A stretch of DNA of 64,000 nucleotides from Eulemur rufifrons (GCF_041146395.1 NC_090983.1:64301501-64365500); one strand, 5' to 3'; counted from the first letter of the stretch, positions 24,930 through 37,120 are shown. Translations and numbers: made by a program. The notes: generated from the letters alone by a model not told the origin.

Positions 24930-25670
24930 GGGTTGGGGTGGAGGAGGTAGGCTCAACAAGAAGAGAATTCCATGCAAAGAGAATAGCATGTGCAAAGGGC
25001 CTGTGGTAAAAGGGAGCTTCACTTATTGAGAATACTAGAAGGAAGAACAGAGTAGCTGGTACAGAGAGCAGAGTGGTTGAAACATACAAGGTTAGCAAGT
25101 GCCAGGCTAGGCAGACCTGTATGGCTTGTCTGTGATTTGGCTCTTGCTGCTAAGTGCAATGGAGAAGCATTCAAATATTTTCAACTGCTGCTAGTGGAAA
25201 GGTGGGGGTGATGGAGTCATATTTGCATTTCAAAAGTTAGTTCTTTTAGGAGCAATGTAAAAAACGAACTGGAAATTATTACTATTGCCCTAGAACAGGC
25301 AAGGGGTAATTGTAGCTTAGACAGGCTATTGGTTTTGATGATGGAAAGAAATAAGTAAAATTGAGAGACACTGACAAAGAATAAGGGAGGAGAAAACGTT
25401 AAGAATAACTTTAAGGGTACAGGTTTGCACAGTTGAATAGTTTAAGGCGCCATTATCTGAGACAGGGGACTTGCAAAAGAAAAATGTTTAGGGAGATTGT
25501 GGCATGTTGAGTTTGAGGTGCCTTTGAGACACTCACAAGGAGTGTAGGGCTGGGTAGGAGGCCAATCTGTCAGTCTTGATCTCAGAAGAGGTGCGTTGTC
25601 CAGAGGGAGGTAGCATTTGGGGCAGTTGGCATGAATGGAATTGAGGGTACTGAACATGATCAGTTAAACC
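24930..25670 (+). mobile_element. L2 LINE 3' part
   Basis: 'aagagaattccatgcaaaga', 'gcatgtgcaaagggcctgtg' and later 'gggagattgtggcatgttga' fit the L2 3' region. The 71- and 79-codon reverse frames here are shadows. Any reverse-transcriptase part of the element is absent. Confidence 0.65.
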
Positions 25671-26690
25671 CCAGTGTCTGGGAGTGAGGTTCCGGGGAGC
25701 GGTACTTTTAGAGCAGCAGGGGGTGCTGATGTGCAGTGAGGACTGAGAACCATCACCCCAGCTCCCTGTTGTGCCGGGCAGGAGGAAGGGTCTGAGGAGG
25801 GCTGGGGGCTTCTTGCATAACTAGCTGTTCTTGTGGTCCACTCCGTCCTGGGTTTTCTGGCTAATGTTGAACTGACCTCAAAATCCCCTGGCTTCTTTGT
25901 AGGGCACCCTGTGAACTCTCCAGAAGGTTCTCCGTCTCAGGGTGGGAGTCTGTCCTCAGTTCTTGGTGTGCTCTTGGCTGAAGAATGACCAGACATGCCA
26001 AAGTGTCACGTCCAGACTATTATCCTGATCCTCTACTCTTTCCTTGGGAAAATCACCAGCAAGGCCAGTGCAATGGAGTGACCTCAGGCAGGGAGCAGTT
26101 TCACACAAGCAGCTCTTTATTATAGAATAAAATGGGTCTAACCCCACGAGTGGAGAGAGAGACAAACTGACTGACTGACTCACTCACTCACTCACTCACC
26201 CGCTCACCCCCTCACCCGCTCTCTCAATTCTCACGTTGTTTCTTTTTATTAGCCAAGTCTGGGGGAGGGCTTTCGGGAGATGTGGGATGTTATCAAATGA
26301 TCAACAGGTGTGCTCAAAATTCTATCTACGTAAATTCTATCCCCCTCCAAAAGCCCACCTGTGGGGGACGGTGAACCACAACGCAGATTCAAGCTAATGG
26401 CACAGTGATTATCCTTAAGTTACTCTAGGTCACTTTCTAAACCCTATTATGCCTAGGCTGGGGAATTCCCAGACTGATAAAGAAGTCCCTCCTTCCCCAG
26501 GTGCAGCAGTTCTGGGGATAGGATTAAGGGTGGGGCAATACCAAAACAGAGTGCCCGCCCTTATCCTTCTTCCAAGGTAGAGCAATTGCTCAAGACAGCA
26601 CCAAAGCTGGGTACCCTTGTCTCTAGAAGAGCCAAAGATCCTAACTATCCACCTACCATCAGTGCTTCCCCACTGTCCTGCTGTGAGGGT
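25671..26690 (-). mobile_element. LTR-like block, antisense, family unknown
   Basis: Read on the minus strand, a TATA-like 'ggctaataaaaag' (near 26245) is followed about 130 bases later by 'ctataataaagagctgcttg' with a polyadenylation hexamer (near 26115-26135), then by a GC-richer stretch. This promoter-to-poly(A) spacing resembles the U3-R-U5 layout of a retroviral LTR. The CTCA microsatellite sits in the would-be R region. I could not find a convincing paired end or a 4-6 bp duplication, so the call is an inference. Confidence 0.35.
26166..26226 (+). repeat. CTGA/CTCA tetranucleotide microsatellite
   Basis: Three CTGA units pass into five or more CTCA units and then impure ctcaccc/gctcaccc/ctctct text. 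The unit shift within one tract suggests slippage after point mutation. Confidence 0.9.
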
Positions 26691-27264
26691 CCACTGCCAG
26701 CTTACCTTCCTCAGCTCTCACCACTAGCATTTCATCCCTCTGACTGTTAAGATTCCCTCAATCAGGGGTCCCTTCTCTTGGGTAGAGCAATAGCCTGAAG
26801 ACTCCAGCTTGATGACATTTGTGTGATATTCCTTGGTGCATGGGAAATTTGAGACAAACAGTGGTTACAGAGGTTCCTTCACTTCTTTGAATGCCATCTC
26901 ATGTCCAATTTAGCTGCTTAAATTCTAACAATTATGCCTTCATTCCAGCCTATAGGAAGGATGAAAGATCAAAGACTGGCATGCAACTCCCTCTCTTTAA
27001 AGACCTTTCTCATTAGTTGTAAATAATACTTCCACTTATATGCCATTAACCAGAACTTAGTCACATAGCTATATCCTGCTGCAAGGGAGTCTGGGAAAAT
27101 GTAGTCTTTTCTGGGCAGGCATATGTTCAGGTCAAAACTGAGGCTCTATTAGAGAATTGGCATAGAAGAGATGACATTGAGGGAGATCAAGGTAGAAATA
27201 GCAATCTTGACTGCAAAGATGAACCACCAGTACGTTGTTTCATCCCCCCTTTCCATCTTTATTC
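26691..27264. other. Unassigned sequence
   Basis: No gene. The phrase 'gcaagggagtctgggaaaatgtag' in part (27080-27105) recurs almost exactly near 30636-30660, which suggests that both lie in copies of one unnamed repeat. Confidence 0.45.
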
Positions 27265-27790
27265 AATCAAAGCTTATCTATTGAGTTCCTATTGTCTAGA
27301 AGTAAACAAGACAGGCACCATTCCTGCATTTATGAAGAGCTTAAACCTTAAGCAAATAACCACCCAAATGAATACGTGATTACAAATTCTGATTAGTGCA
27401 ATGAAGGAACATTTTGCTGAGAGGGAGCCTAATGGGGATGGGAGCTACTTCAGATGGAAGGAGGGAGCAGGGTAAGAATTTGAGGGCTGTGAGACAAGCT
27501 TGGTTGGGGGAACTGGCACAAGGGTCAGCTGGCAGTGGACTTGGCTGTTCCAGCAGAAGAGGGAAACATCTACACAGGCCTGGTACAGGAAGGAGCTCTG
27601 TGTGTTCGAAAAACAGAAGGTCACGTGGTTGGATCTGGTGAGGGAGAAGAGAGGTGTGAGATGCAGCTGGAGATGTGCGCAGAGGCCAGAGCCCAGGCTT
27701 TGTGGGCCATGCTAAGGGTTTGGGACTCAGATATATTAGGAAAGCAACGGAGGATTCTAGGAAGAAGACTGACGTGGTTACCAGAATCTA
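27265..27790 (+). mobile_element. L2 LINE 3' part
   Basis: Follows the L2 order: 'ttgagttcctattgtctaga', 'caggcaccattcctgcattt', 'ggagctctgtgtgttcgaaa', 'aacagaaggtcacgtggttg' and 'aggattctaggaagaagact'. The 121-codon frame at 27535-27900 arises from L2 and adjacent T-rich DNA and is not a gene. Confidence 0.7.
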
Positions 27791-28505
27791 AGCAAATAAG
27801 GAAGTTAGAAAATAGTGGTTTCTTATTTTTCCTGTGTTACATTTTTTCCATACATTACCCAACTATTTTTATCGTTCTTTGTATAATCATTTTTCTTTGA
27901 ACATTTTTCCTTCTATTCAGATTCATGCAGTAGTATTTGCATTCTTCTGACTTGGCCTTATTAAAATTCATCATTGGTTTATTTTTATTCCCTCTTAGGT
28001 CCCTGTTTATCATTTGCTATTCTCTAAAAGAGGTAAAAAAACATAGGGTGATTCATTCAAGAAAAAGAAACGGTTATTTAGTACACTGCAGTTTAGGACC
28101 AATCCCCAGTCTTCCTTCTGTTACGACTATTATCGCCCCTGTTTTTTTATTTCCAGGGCTGGCGCCAACCATAAACTTCCAGATTCATCCCTGGCCTACA
28201 CAGCCCCAGTGATGAGAGGGAAGGAAGGGGCACAGTGGAATTCTTTTGGCTGCTGCTCCCAGGCTTGAGCCCTGCTGTGGTTCCCACATCCTGATTCGGA
28301 GCTTGGGCCTTGACTCCTGGCAATGACACATTCCAGCCTGATGCTAGCTGTGACCTCACTGGACTTCTGGCTTCCAGGTGTTCTCTATAGACCTATACAG
28401 TGGCCCTGCTGCTGCTCTGGGGAACTCTGACTCAAGCCTTGAGTTTTCTCTTTTTTGATCTATTTTTATATTTTTGATATCTTTAGATTTATATCTAGCC
28501 ATGAC
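27791..28505. other. Unassigned sequence between two L2 copies
   Basis: AT-rich up to about 28080, then moderately GC-rich; no repeat or exon recognised. Frames of 63-91 codons resemble nothing known. Confidence 0.4.
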
Positions 28506-29120
28506 AAGTCTAAGCAACAGAAGATAATTTTGCTAAGGGAGAGACTAATAGGGATGGAGGTTAATTCAGATAACAAGAGGGATCAGGGAAAGCCTTTTGA
28601 GGGTTGCAGGGAGAATTGTGGCTGGGTACCCCCTTCAGTGGGGTAGGGGAACATGTATTTATCACCTTTGTGTCAGCACTATGCTAGGTGCTGGAATTCA
28701 AAAATACAATGTCAGAGAGAATCAGGGAAGGATTCACGCAGAGATACTGCTCTGGCTGAGACTTGAGGCATGCTGAGAGGGTACCCAGGTGAATATGACA
28801 TGGAGGGACACTCCAGGGAGGAGAAGCAGTGTGGGCACAAGTATGTAGACATCAGAGCATAGTCTGTTGTGACTGTAACATGTGGGGACTCGTGCAGAGG
28901 GTGCAAGAGGCAGAGTGTCGAGATGTGAGACCAGAGAGGCAAGCAGCACCTTGATATGGAGGCCTTGCATCCTGTAGGCAGTGCAGAGTAATGGAAAGGT
29001 TTTAAGTAGGAGACTGAAATGAGGAAATCTGCATACCAGAACGAACCGTGGAAGAGACATTTGAGGGAGTCAGCCTGGAAGCAGGGAAGCCAGTTTTTGA
29101 AGTAATCTAAACCAAACTTG
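28506..29120 (+). mobile_element. L2 LINE 3' part, second copy
   Basis: 'gacactccagggaggagaag', 'cagtgtgggcacaagtatgt' and 'ggaaaggttttaagtaggag' fit L2. The first 90 bases align with 27415-27505 (ctaatagggatgg against ctaatggggatgg, then shared 'ttcagat' and 'gggagggt'-like text). The 156-codon and 108-codon minus-strand frames at 28712-29182 are antisense shadows. Confidence 0.7.
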
Positions 29121-30700
29121 AATAATGGTAATAAGATTTGAGTTATTTGAGGAAGGCACAGCCAGAGAGACAGAATGGACACACCTTGGGAAATAATGGG
29201 ATGAGGAGTGGGATTGACAGTCAGGGATCAAAGGCCAATCCCCAGTTGGTGCTACTGAGCGATGCAGATCATGGAGTTAAGCAATGCAGGGAGAAGAGCA
29301 AGTTTGGTGGGAAAGAAGATGAGTTCATTTGCAGACATGTTGAGTCAGCCGATTTCAGTGGATAGAAGGTAAGTTGACTTTAGTTCCAACCCATTTCTAT
29401 TTTATTGTTTCCTTACTGGATGTAAAAGCTAAGAGTAAAGGAGATTAGTGAAAAAGAAAGAGATGAAAGAGAAACCAGGATACATGAGCAAGCAATTATA
29501 CTGCTTTAAAATTCATGACAGGTCATTCATTTCACAAATATTCACAGAACATGTACAATCCCCAAGGGGCATTCTATAGAAATTACAAAGATCACTAAGC
29601 TATATAGAAAAAACATAAGCTTGAAATGTAACAGAAATATAATGCTAACATTCAATTAGCAATCACACAGGGCTATAACAACACCAAAAACAAAATGCAA
29701 AGGTGAGAAATACCCTTATAATCAAAAAGATCTGGTAGTCATGACCTTATTAAATGATCAAGCATATTATCACTGGAGGTGGGACATCCTGACATGTTGC
29801 ATTTCCTGGTGTGATGCAATATGATTTTAATAGCAGCATTTATTAAGCATTCTTGCAAAAAATGTTTAACTTGAATTTAATCAAGCCTCTATACCTAACT
29901 TCTAAGTCATAAAAAATAGAGAATTTAGGAAGAAGTCCAGTAGCACCAATAGGAAAAAAAATCAGAAAAGTCCAGGGATATTCTAGAAGACCACTGATCT
30001 GGTCTCTCCAAAAAGTTAATATCATAGGGGGAAAATAGTAGAATTGTAAGATATAACAATCAAAAGCAATGAGTACAATTTGATTGGATTTAGTTTAAAG
30101 CAATCACTATAAAAAGCACTTGGGAGCAAGTGAGGAAATGTTAATAGGGACTGGAGATGATATTGGGGAGGTACTCTTAATCTTCTAAAGTGATAGTGGT
30201 ATCAAGGTTGATGGAAGAACGTCCTTATTTTTAGGAGAAACTTGTTGAAGAATTTAAAGGCTGTGTTATTCAGTATCGAGAAAACAAAACTCACACACAA
30301 AAAAGGAGTTCAAAAGAGGGGATTCAATACATAGAACTGGCTCAAATGGTGCTGGAATAGTTGAAAGGGCAAAAAGGAGAAAAAGAGACAACCCAGAGAT
30401 TAGCAAAAGCAGGAAGCCACCACCACCCCTTGGTTTGGAGGGACAATGGAAGGAGGTGGTTTGCCAGAGTCCAGGAGCCAGGGCTGTCCAGTGGAAGCCT
30501 GGATTTTAAAGAAGGGGCTGACAGAAGTAAAAGAAAACACTTCCCTAAACACACAGAGGGTGGTAGAAATGTCCTGTCTTCTCTTATCATCCAATCTCCA
30601 GCTAGTACCTCCCATTGGCCAAAACCTGGACAGTTGCAAGGGAGTCTGGGAAATGTAGTTTGCAGGCCCCGGCTCCCTAAGACACTCCAACAGTGCAGGG
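29121..30700. other. Unassigned sequence, partly a probable unnamed repeat
   Basis: No gene. About 30240-30715 is likely repetitive because its end ('gcaagggagtctgggaaatg') recurs near 27080. The overlapping frames at 30342-30867 (up to 155 codons on the minus strand and 118 on the plus strand) lie over each other and show no domain. Confidence 0.4.
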
Positions 30701-30714
30701 AAAGAGCAGGGGAA

Positions 30715-30915
30715 TGACTGGCCCCAGGGAGAATTGTCAGGATGCTTGCAACTTATTTTAAAATGGTTCAGAAAACAAAATTTATACATATAACTGCAGA
30801 TAAAGCAAATTTGGTCAAATGTTGAATCTAAGTGTGTATATGGATATTTGTTACAATATTCTTTCAATTTTTATATATATTTGAAATTTTTCACAATAAA
30901 CAGTTGGTGGAAAAT
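30715..30915 (+). mobile_element. Old L1M 3'UTR end
   Basis: 'tctaagtgtgtatatggata', 'ttacaatattctttcaattt' and 'tttgaaatttttcacaataa' followed by 'acagttggtgga' give the common ending of old L1M 3'UTRs. Confidence 0.6.
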
Positions 30916-31714
30916 CCATTCTGATATTCTAAGAAAGAGATGATAGGAACCTGTCACAAGGTCATGGCCACGAAAATGGAAAGAGGAAATACTCAAATTG
31001 AATTGGACAAAGTTTCTCATTAAATCTTTATCACTAAGATGAAAAAATGTGGGCCAGAGCAGAATTTATCACTTTTTTCCTACCATTACACATTTGATAG
31101 TTGATTTTCATATTTGTCACTCTCCTAGTAACATTTCCACTATTATTCCTATGCTGGCTATAATGCCACCCTATTTATAACACTCAAGAAAGTTTGATAA
31201 AAGGGAGGTGAATAAGAGTGGTTTTAAATTTGTGGTAATCTTTAATCTGCTCTATTTTTTAAAGAAACAATTTAGTTATGAAACACCTCACAGTCCATTG
31301 CAACACACCAGTTTGTTGTGACATTAGAGTTGAGAAACCTTCAGTTAGAAAAATAGTATTACTATAAAGCCACAAACATGATTGAGTACTTCTACCCAAA
31401 GCTGTTGATTAATGCCAAGATGCCACCCTGGAGTGTGGGAGGGTGGCTCCTTAGGATGCATCAGAGGATTTTTTTTTTGGTTTGGTCCTGTCCAGTTTTA
31501 CATTTTTATCAATAACTTGAATGAGACTTAAAAACAAAGCTGATCATAATTGCTGACGGCATGAAACCTAGGGTGAGAATGATTGTCAGCTCAGGATACA
31601 CAAAGATTTGGATCAATCAGAGTAATGAACCAATAAAAATTGATATCTAACAGAAATATGTGACCAGCTTTTCACTTGGGCCCAGAGAAGCCAACTATGA
31701 GTATGAGATGTTTT
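30916..31714. other. Unassigned sequence
   Basis: AT-rich; no gene or clear repeat seen. Confidence 0.4.
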
Positions 31715-31945
31715 ATACGTACAACTAGAAGGCTTGAGTTCATTCTCTGCTCTTCCACTAATGACCTGTATAAACATCAGCAAGTTACTTTCTCTCTCAT
31801 GAAGTGCCTCAGTTTTCACATCAGCGAATAGGAATAACAATAAAATCTGCTTCATAGTAGCTTGAGTGAGTTCATATATATAAAGCAATTGACTAGTCCC
31901 TGGCACAGGTAACAGAAGAAATGCTACTTGTTACTAGTGATGTGG
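31715..31945 (-). mobile_element. MIR SINE remnant, antisense
   Basis: 'ttcattctctgctcttccac', 'cagcaagttactttctctct', 'gcctcagttttcacatcagc' and 'actagtccctggcacaggta' are the reverse MIR phrases. Confidence 0.8.
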
Positions 31946-32084
31946 TGTGGAGGATGGTGGGCTATATCATCTAGTAAATAGTATGAGAAAGATTAAGTAA
32001 TTGATACTACATTCAATGTGTTTCAGTTGTGGGGCAGAGTTAGTAAAGGAGTCTCTGACATTTAAGGCTTTATTTTGTTCAATT

Positions 32085-32960
32085 TTCTTATTGTGGTAAA
32101 ATACACGTAACAAGATTTACCCTCTAAAGCATTTTTAAGTGTATACTTCAGTGGCATTAAGTGCATTTACGTCATTGTGCTACATCACCACCAACGGCCT
32201 CCAGAATTCTTTTCATCTTGCAAAACTGAAACTCTATACCTATTAAACAATAAGTACTGATTGATTCCCCCTCCCCCACCCTCTGACCCACTGTTCCGTT
32301 TTCTGTCTCTATGATGTTTGATTACTCTAAGTACTTCATGTAAGTGGAATCATAGAGTATTTTTTTGTAACTGGCTTATTTCACTAAGCATAATATCCTC
32401 AAGATTCATCCATATTGAAGCAAATGTCAAGACCATCTTCCTTTCTAAAACTGGATAATATTTCACTGTATGTACATACCACATTTTCTTAACCATTCTT
32501 CTATCCATGACCACTTGGGTTGCTTCCATTTTTTAGTCATTGTGAATAATACTGCTATGAATATTGATGTACAAATATCTTTTTGAAATCCTGCTTTAAA
32601 TTCTTCTGGGTATATACCCAAATATGGAATCGTTAGATCATGTGATAATTCTATTTTTCATTTTTTTGAGGAAACACCATATTGTTTTCCACATTGACTA
32701 TACCATTTTACATTCCCACCAACAGTGCAAAAGGTTTTAACTCACATTTTCTCCAACACTTGTTATTTTCTGGGTGTTTTTTGTTAGTAGCCGTCCTAAT
32801 GGGTAGAAGGTGGTAACTCGTGGTTTTGATTTTCATTTCCCTAATGATTAGTGATGTTGAGCATCTTTTCATTGGCCATTTGTGTATCTTCGGAGCTATG
32901 TCTGTTCAAGTCCTTAGCCTACTTTTGAATCGGTTATTTTGTTGCTGTTGTTGATAAGAC
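32085..32960 (-). mobile_element. L1 3' part, antisense
   Basis: The reverse complement runs from the C-terminal part of ORF2 into the 3'UTR. Plus-strand markers are 'tggcttatttcactaagcat', 'cctcaagattcatccatatt', 'ttcttctgggtatataccca' and 'cattcccaccaacagtgcaa'. ORF2 is full of stops. A 5'-truncated insertion of the L1MB grade would fit, but the subfamily is an inference. Confidence 0.9.
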
Positions 32961-34872
32961 ATTAATAGAATCTCACTCTTTGCAATGAAGCAGATGGAAG
33001 TCACGGTTTACTCTGCTCTGCACAGACTGCAACTACAGCAAGGGGTTGAGACTGGGTGCCATAGTTGCAAACTATGATAAACAAATCAGAGTCTGCCCAA
33101 CACAGAGCTGAAATGCAGGAACTGTTGGCAGAATTGGAGGTGTCAGGCTGTCTAAAAATTTAATGAGCTGTGGAATAGAATTTTGAATTTGTTTTGTGGG
33201 TCCCAACTGATTTCTCCAGAGCCAATGTGTAAAAATTACCATGACACAGATTCTGAGTCCCCTTCCTTGTGATCAGAGTTGGGAAGAGCTTCTTTTGGGG
33301 TATGCTGTTTCCTGGCCCTACAATGATATGGCATTATATATTACAGTGACCACGTGGCAAGGGTATGACGGGATTCAAACCCCAGATGTGTGATTGCATT
33401 AGGTGTTTTTTAAGGTTGACCCCTAGAAATCCTGAGATTTTATCCAATGAAATTCTGAGGATTCTAGATTTGTTTCTAATTACATACTTAAATGCTTCCC
33501 TCACTGCTGCCTCTTAAGCTCTTATTGGGTTTTTTTAGGCTTTGGGCCAAAGGGACTGTACTTTTTTTCCCCCCACCACCAAATAGGTTAAATACTTAGT
33601 GTGTTCATTTTTTAGGAAATGAAGTTGAAATGATTAAACAGGAAATATGCACTTAGCTCCTTAATGTTAGCTACCTCAAGACAAAAATCAATTCCATTTC
33701 AAATGGAATGCTATTGGAGAACTGTTTAGAAATTTGTTGATAGGAAAGAAGTATTGACGGTGAATGCACCAGAGACAGGAAATGAGAAACTTAAACATAT
33801 CTCTTAATGCTAAAAGGCACTCTGTCTTTCCTGTTCTCAAAACCTTAAAGAAATCTCTAAAATGCTCTGCTCATTTGAGACATAAATACGTTGAGCTAAA
33901 AGGCAACGACACCTGGATATAGAGCCAAGGTTTTCTCTAGTAAGTCCTCTAAGGAAATTCAGAAATTTTAATGCTGAGGATGCCCAAATCACTGACCACA
34001 ACTGCCTCCCTTAATATACACAGATATTAAGGTGTTAGTTCTGGCACTTTTATGTGAACAAGCCGATAATCCACATGGCCTGAGTTTTCAATTGGTAAGC
34101 ATTCTTTTTAAGCCCAAGAAGTAGCATTCACAAATTACATGGAGCAATGTCTCACTGCCTTCTCAATGACTGGTTCTGCTGCTTTGGCAAAGGGAACATT
34201 TTCCAACTCTCTCAACATAGCTAAGTGGCTTACACCAAATAGTGTGAGTTTTTCAAACTGGTACCATTCGGCTGCACCTAGGTTTGTGGGTTTTATTAAA
34301 TACCAAAAAGTACGTTCAGAATCACTGACCTCCAGTCAAAGATGAAGATGGAAGCATAAAATCTAAGTTGATACATCATATTTGTACAGTGTGTTAGGTT
34401 TTCTTGTTTTACTCATGGGGCCGGGGGGCAATCAAATACATATTTTAAAGACTTATATTTTAAATCAAATATATATTTTAATCTACCCTCGGGGGAATTT
34501 TGTATTCTTAAAATTTAATCAGACTAGTCTTTCCAAATTTTAGAATGCAGACTAATTTAATGCAGCTTATAAAAACTAATAATAAATGAAGTGACAACCA
34601 GCAAAAATTTGTCTTGCAGGAGTTTAAAATGATATTTTCTCATAAGATCTCAGGTTCTTTGTTTTCCAGGGTTCGCAATTTTTACTACTAGATCCAAAAT
34701 TATTTAGTTCACCAGATGTTGGGCCAGGTGTCCCAGCTTCCTGATTAGAAAGCATTCTTACTTTTAAGTCCAGGTACCTTTCTAAAGAGCTATGAGATGT
34801 TCCCTCTGCTATCGTATTAAGAATATGTGGGTTGGGTTGGGTTTGGTTTTACTAGAAATTCCAGCAGAAGAT
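32961..34872. other. Unassigned 1.9-kb sequence
   Basis: No gene, SINE or LINE recognised. The 68-codon frame at 34139-34345 has no recognisable domain. Confidence 0.4.
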
Positions 34873-36062
34873 GGAGATGGATATTGGAGGCCAAGGTGGC
34901 GGACTAGAAGCGGCCTGCACAACGCCCCTCTCATGGAGAGGATGAAAAATGGTGAGTGAATAGATACCCACCTTTGGATCGACGTCTGAGCGAGAGCACT
35001 GGGAATCCACAGAGAGGCGGCAGGAGTGAAGTAAAGAAGGCAGAAGAGGGACGAGCTGCTCAGCAGGACTGGAGGTAATTAGGGAAGGCGCCCACACGTG
35101 GGAAAGGGAAACAGGAGAAAAAATCCCAGGCTCCATGCTTCCCCTGAGGATACAACCAGCAGAGGGGCGGGAGGGCCCCTCCACTGCAGCAGGCCTCTGG
35201 ACTGATACACAGAGACCGGACTGGAGGCCGAGCAGCTGCGTTTCTCCAGAGAGAAGGGTCGGCTGGCGCTATTGTAACATTTCAACCTCATGGCTGCTGC
35301 CACTGCCTGAAAGGCCCCAAGTGGGATGAAAGCCAGTGCAGCCGGCGCCTTTGGATCTAGGCAGTCTGCACGCCACAGACCCACACCGTCCTGCACAGGC
35401 GCCCTGGGTGCCCCACCTTGCCTGCCTTTGCCCTGTCCACCTGCCCCACTCTGCAGCCACCCTCCCCGGACACATGAGCGCCATGTCCTGGTGACCTACT
35501 CTAACCCAAGCAGGCACCCTGCCCCAGGGGTCTGCTCTGTCTGGGGGTCCCACTCCACCTTGCATGGGAGCTGTGATCTGCTGGCCTGCCCCAGAATGTG
35601 GGCCACACTGCCCTGTGCCCCATGGGCCTATGGGACCGCTACACCCTGAGTGCCTGCTATGCCCTGCCCTGCACCCTGCACAGACCTTGCCCAGTCCACA
35701 CACCTGGCACCTCAGCTGTCCAAGCTTGCATGTGTGCACACGGAGCCCAGCGGACCTGCGGTCCTGCTCCATTACGAGCACATGCTCCATTGTGCCAGAC
35801 AGCTCCACCTCATGTGCACAGCTGGCACCAGGAGCTGTCCTACCAGAGTGGCCCAGCAACAACCAAGGGAGAACAGGAGAGACACAGCAGAGCAGAAGCA
35901 TTAAAGGCTCTCAGCGTATCTGCCCCTCTCCCGCATGGTCAAGCACCCCAGCACACCACCCAGGGACCCATCCCTATCTTCACCAAACAACAAAGGTCTC
36001 AGCAAAGGAGAACAGGTGTACCGTATCTGCTATCTATTTTGACCTGAGAGAAGCGGCCCCAG
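34873..36062 (+). promoter_or_regulatory. L1 5'UTR (internal promoter region, fossil)
   Basis: GC-rich leader of the L1 copy. In L1 elements this region holds the internal RNA polymerase II promoter and also antisense promoter activity. It is unrelated at base level to the 5'UTR of the 9.45-kb L1 apart from the general 'actagaag' start, so two different L1 5'UTR types are present. No function of this degenerate copy can be claimed. Confidence 0.6.
35269..35901 (-). other. Long antisense open frame in the L1 5'UTR
   Basis: A 210-codon frame, the longest in the window, on the strand opposite to the L1. It begins with a hydrophobic stretch (MLLLCCVSPVLPWLLLG) followed by Gly-, Cys- and Arg-rich low-complexity text. 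It resembles no domain I know. GC richness alone lowers stop frequency here, so chance is the simplest explanation. Human L1 has a short antisense ORF0 in its 5'UTR, but I see no sequence relation. Confidence 0.3.
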
Positions 36063-37120
36063 ATGAAAAGGCACCAGCATAAAATTTCCAACAACATGAA
36101 AAAATGTGCTGTCTTGATACCCAAAAAGGATCACAATACCTCTTCCAACCAAAACTCCAAGCAAAAGGAAACTGTTGAAATGACAGATATGGAATTCAGA
36201 TTATGGATGGAAAGTAAGATGAATGGAATGGGAAGATAGTAAAAAACCATCTCAAAGAAATCAAAAAAATAATTCAGGACATTAATGAAAAATTCACTGA
36301 AGAGATAATATCAGAAAAGACATAACAAAACTTAAAAGAGTCATTTAGGAAATTTCAAAATGCATCAGAAAGCTTTAACAACAGACTAGACCTAGCAGAA
36401 GAAAGAATTTCAGGGCTTGAAAACAAGGATTTCGAAGTAACTCAGTCAATAAAAAATGCAGAACAAAGAACAGGCTAGGTGTGTTGGCTCACACCTGTAA
36501 TCTTAGGACTTTGTGAAGCCAACACTGGGGGTTGCTTGAGGCCTGCAGTTTGAGGCTAGCCTGAGCAAGAGTGAAACCCTATCTCTACAAAAAATAGAAC
36601 AATTAGCCAGGCACAGTGGTGCATGCCTCTAATCCCAGCTACTCAGGAGGCTGAGGCAGGAGATTCAGTTCAGCCAAGGAGTTTGAGGTTGCAGTGAACT
36701 ACAATGATGCCACTGCACTCTAGCCTGGGTGACAGAGCAAGATTTGGTATCAAAAAAAAAAAAAAAAAAGAACAATCACTAAGAGAAATATGGGATTATG
36801 CAAAGTGAATGAATATAAGAATCAAAGGTATCCCTGAGGGAGAAGAGGAAAAACCAATAAGCATGAAATATCTATTTGAGAAAATAATAGAGGAAAACTT
36901 CCCTGACCTTGCTAGAGGTTTAGGTATCCAGACACAAGATGGTCACTGAACACCTGGAAGATTCATAGCACATAGGACATCACCAGGACATACAGTCATC
37001 AGCCTGACCAAAGTCAACGTGAAGGGGAAAATCCTATGATCTGTGAGACAAAAGCAACAAGTTACACACAAAGGAAAACCCATCAAATTAACAGCCGACC
37101 TCTCACCAGAGACTTTTTAG
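36063..37120 (+). pseudogene. L1 ORF1 pseudogene
   Basis: An ATG at 36063 opens about 57 codons that resemble the ORF1p N-terminus (including 'EMTDMEFRLWME'), then stops at about 36239 and repeatedly after. The coiled-coil part precedes the Alu at 36473. After the Alu, 'RIKGIPEGEEEKPI', 'IIEENFPDLARG' and 'QVTHKGKPIKLTADLSPETF' mark the RNA-recognition and C-terminal domains. ORF1p is the trimeric nucleic-acid chaperone of L1; this copy cannot make it. Confidence 0.85.
36473..36769 (+). mobile_element. Alu SINE, short-linker, inserted in L1 ORF1
   Basis: Diverged dimer starting ggctaggtgtgttggctcac and ending in A18. The L1 text is interrupted between 'gcagaacaaagaaca' and 'gaacaatcactaagagaaat', and the duplicated target is about aaagaaca. 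High divergence and the short linker make it an old (AluJ-grade) insertion. Confidence 0.95.

Noticed and set aside
26166..26226. CRISPR-like or structured tandem array
   Set aside because: It is a plain tetranucleotide microsatellite in a primate genome.
28712..29182. 156-codon minus-strand frame as a gene
   Set aside because: It is the antisense of an L2-like repeat and overlaps a second frame; no domain is visible.
30400..30867. 155-codon minus-strand frame as a gene
   Set aside because: It overlaps open frames on the other strand, lies in a probable repeat and ends in L1M 3'UTR text.
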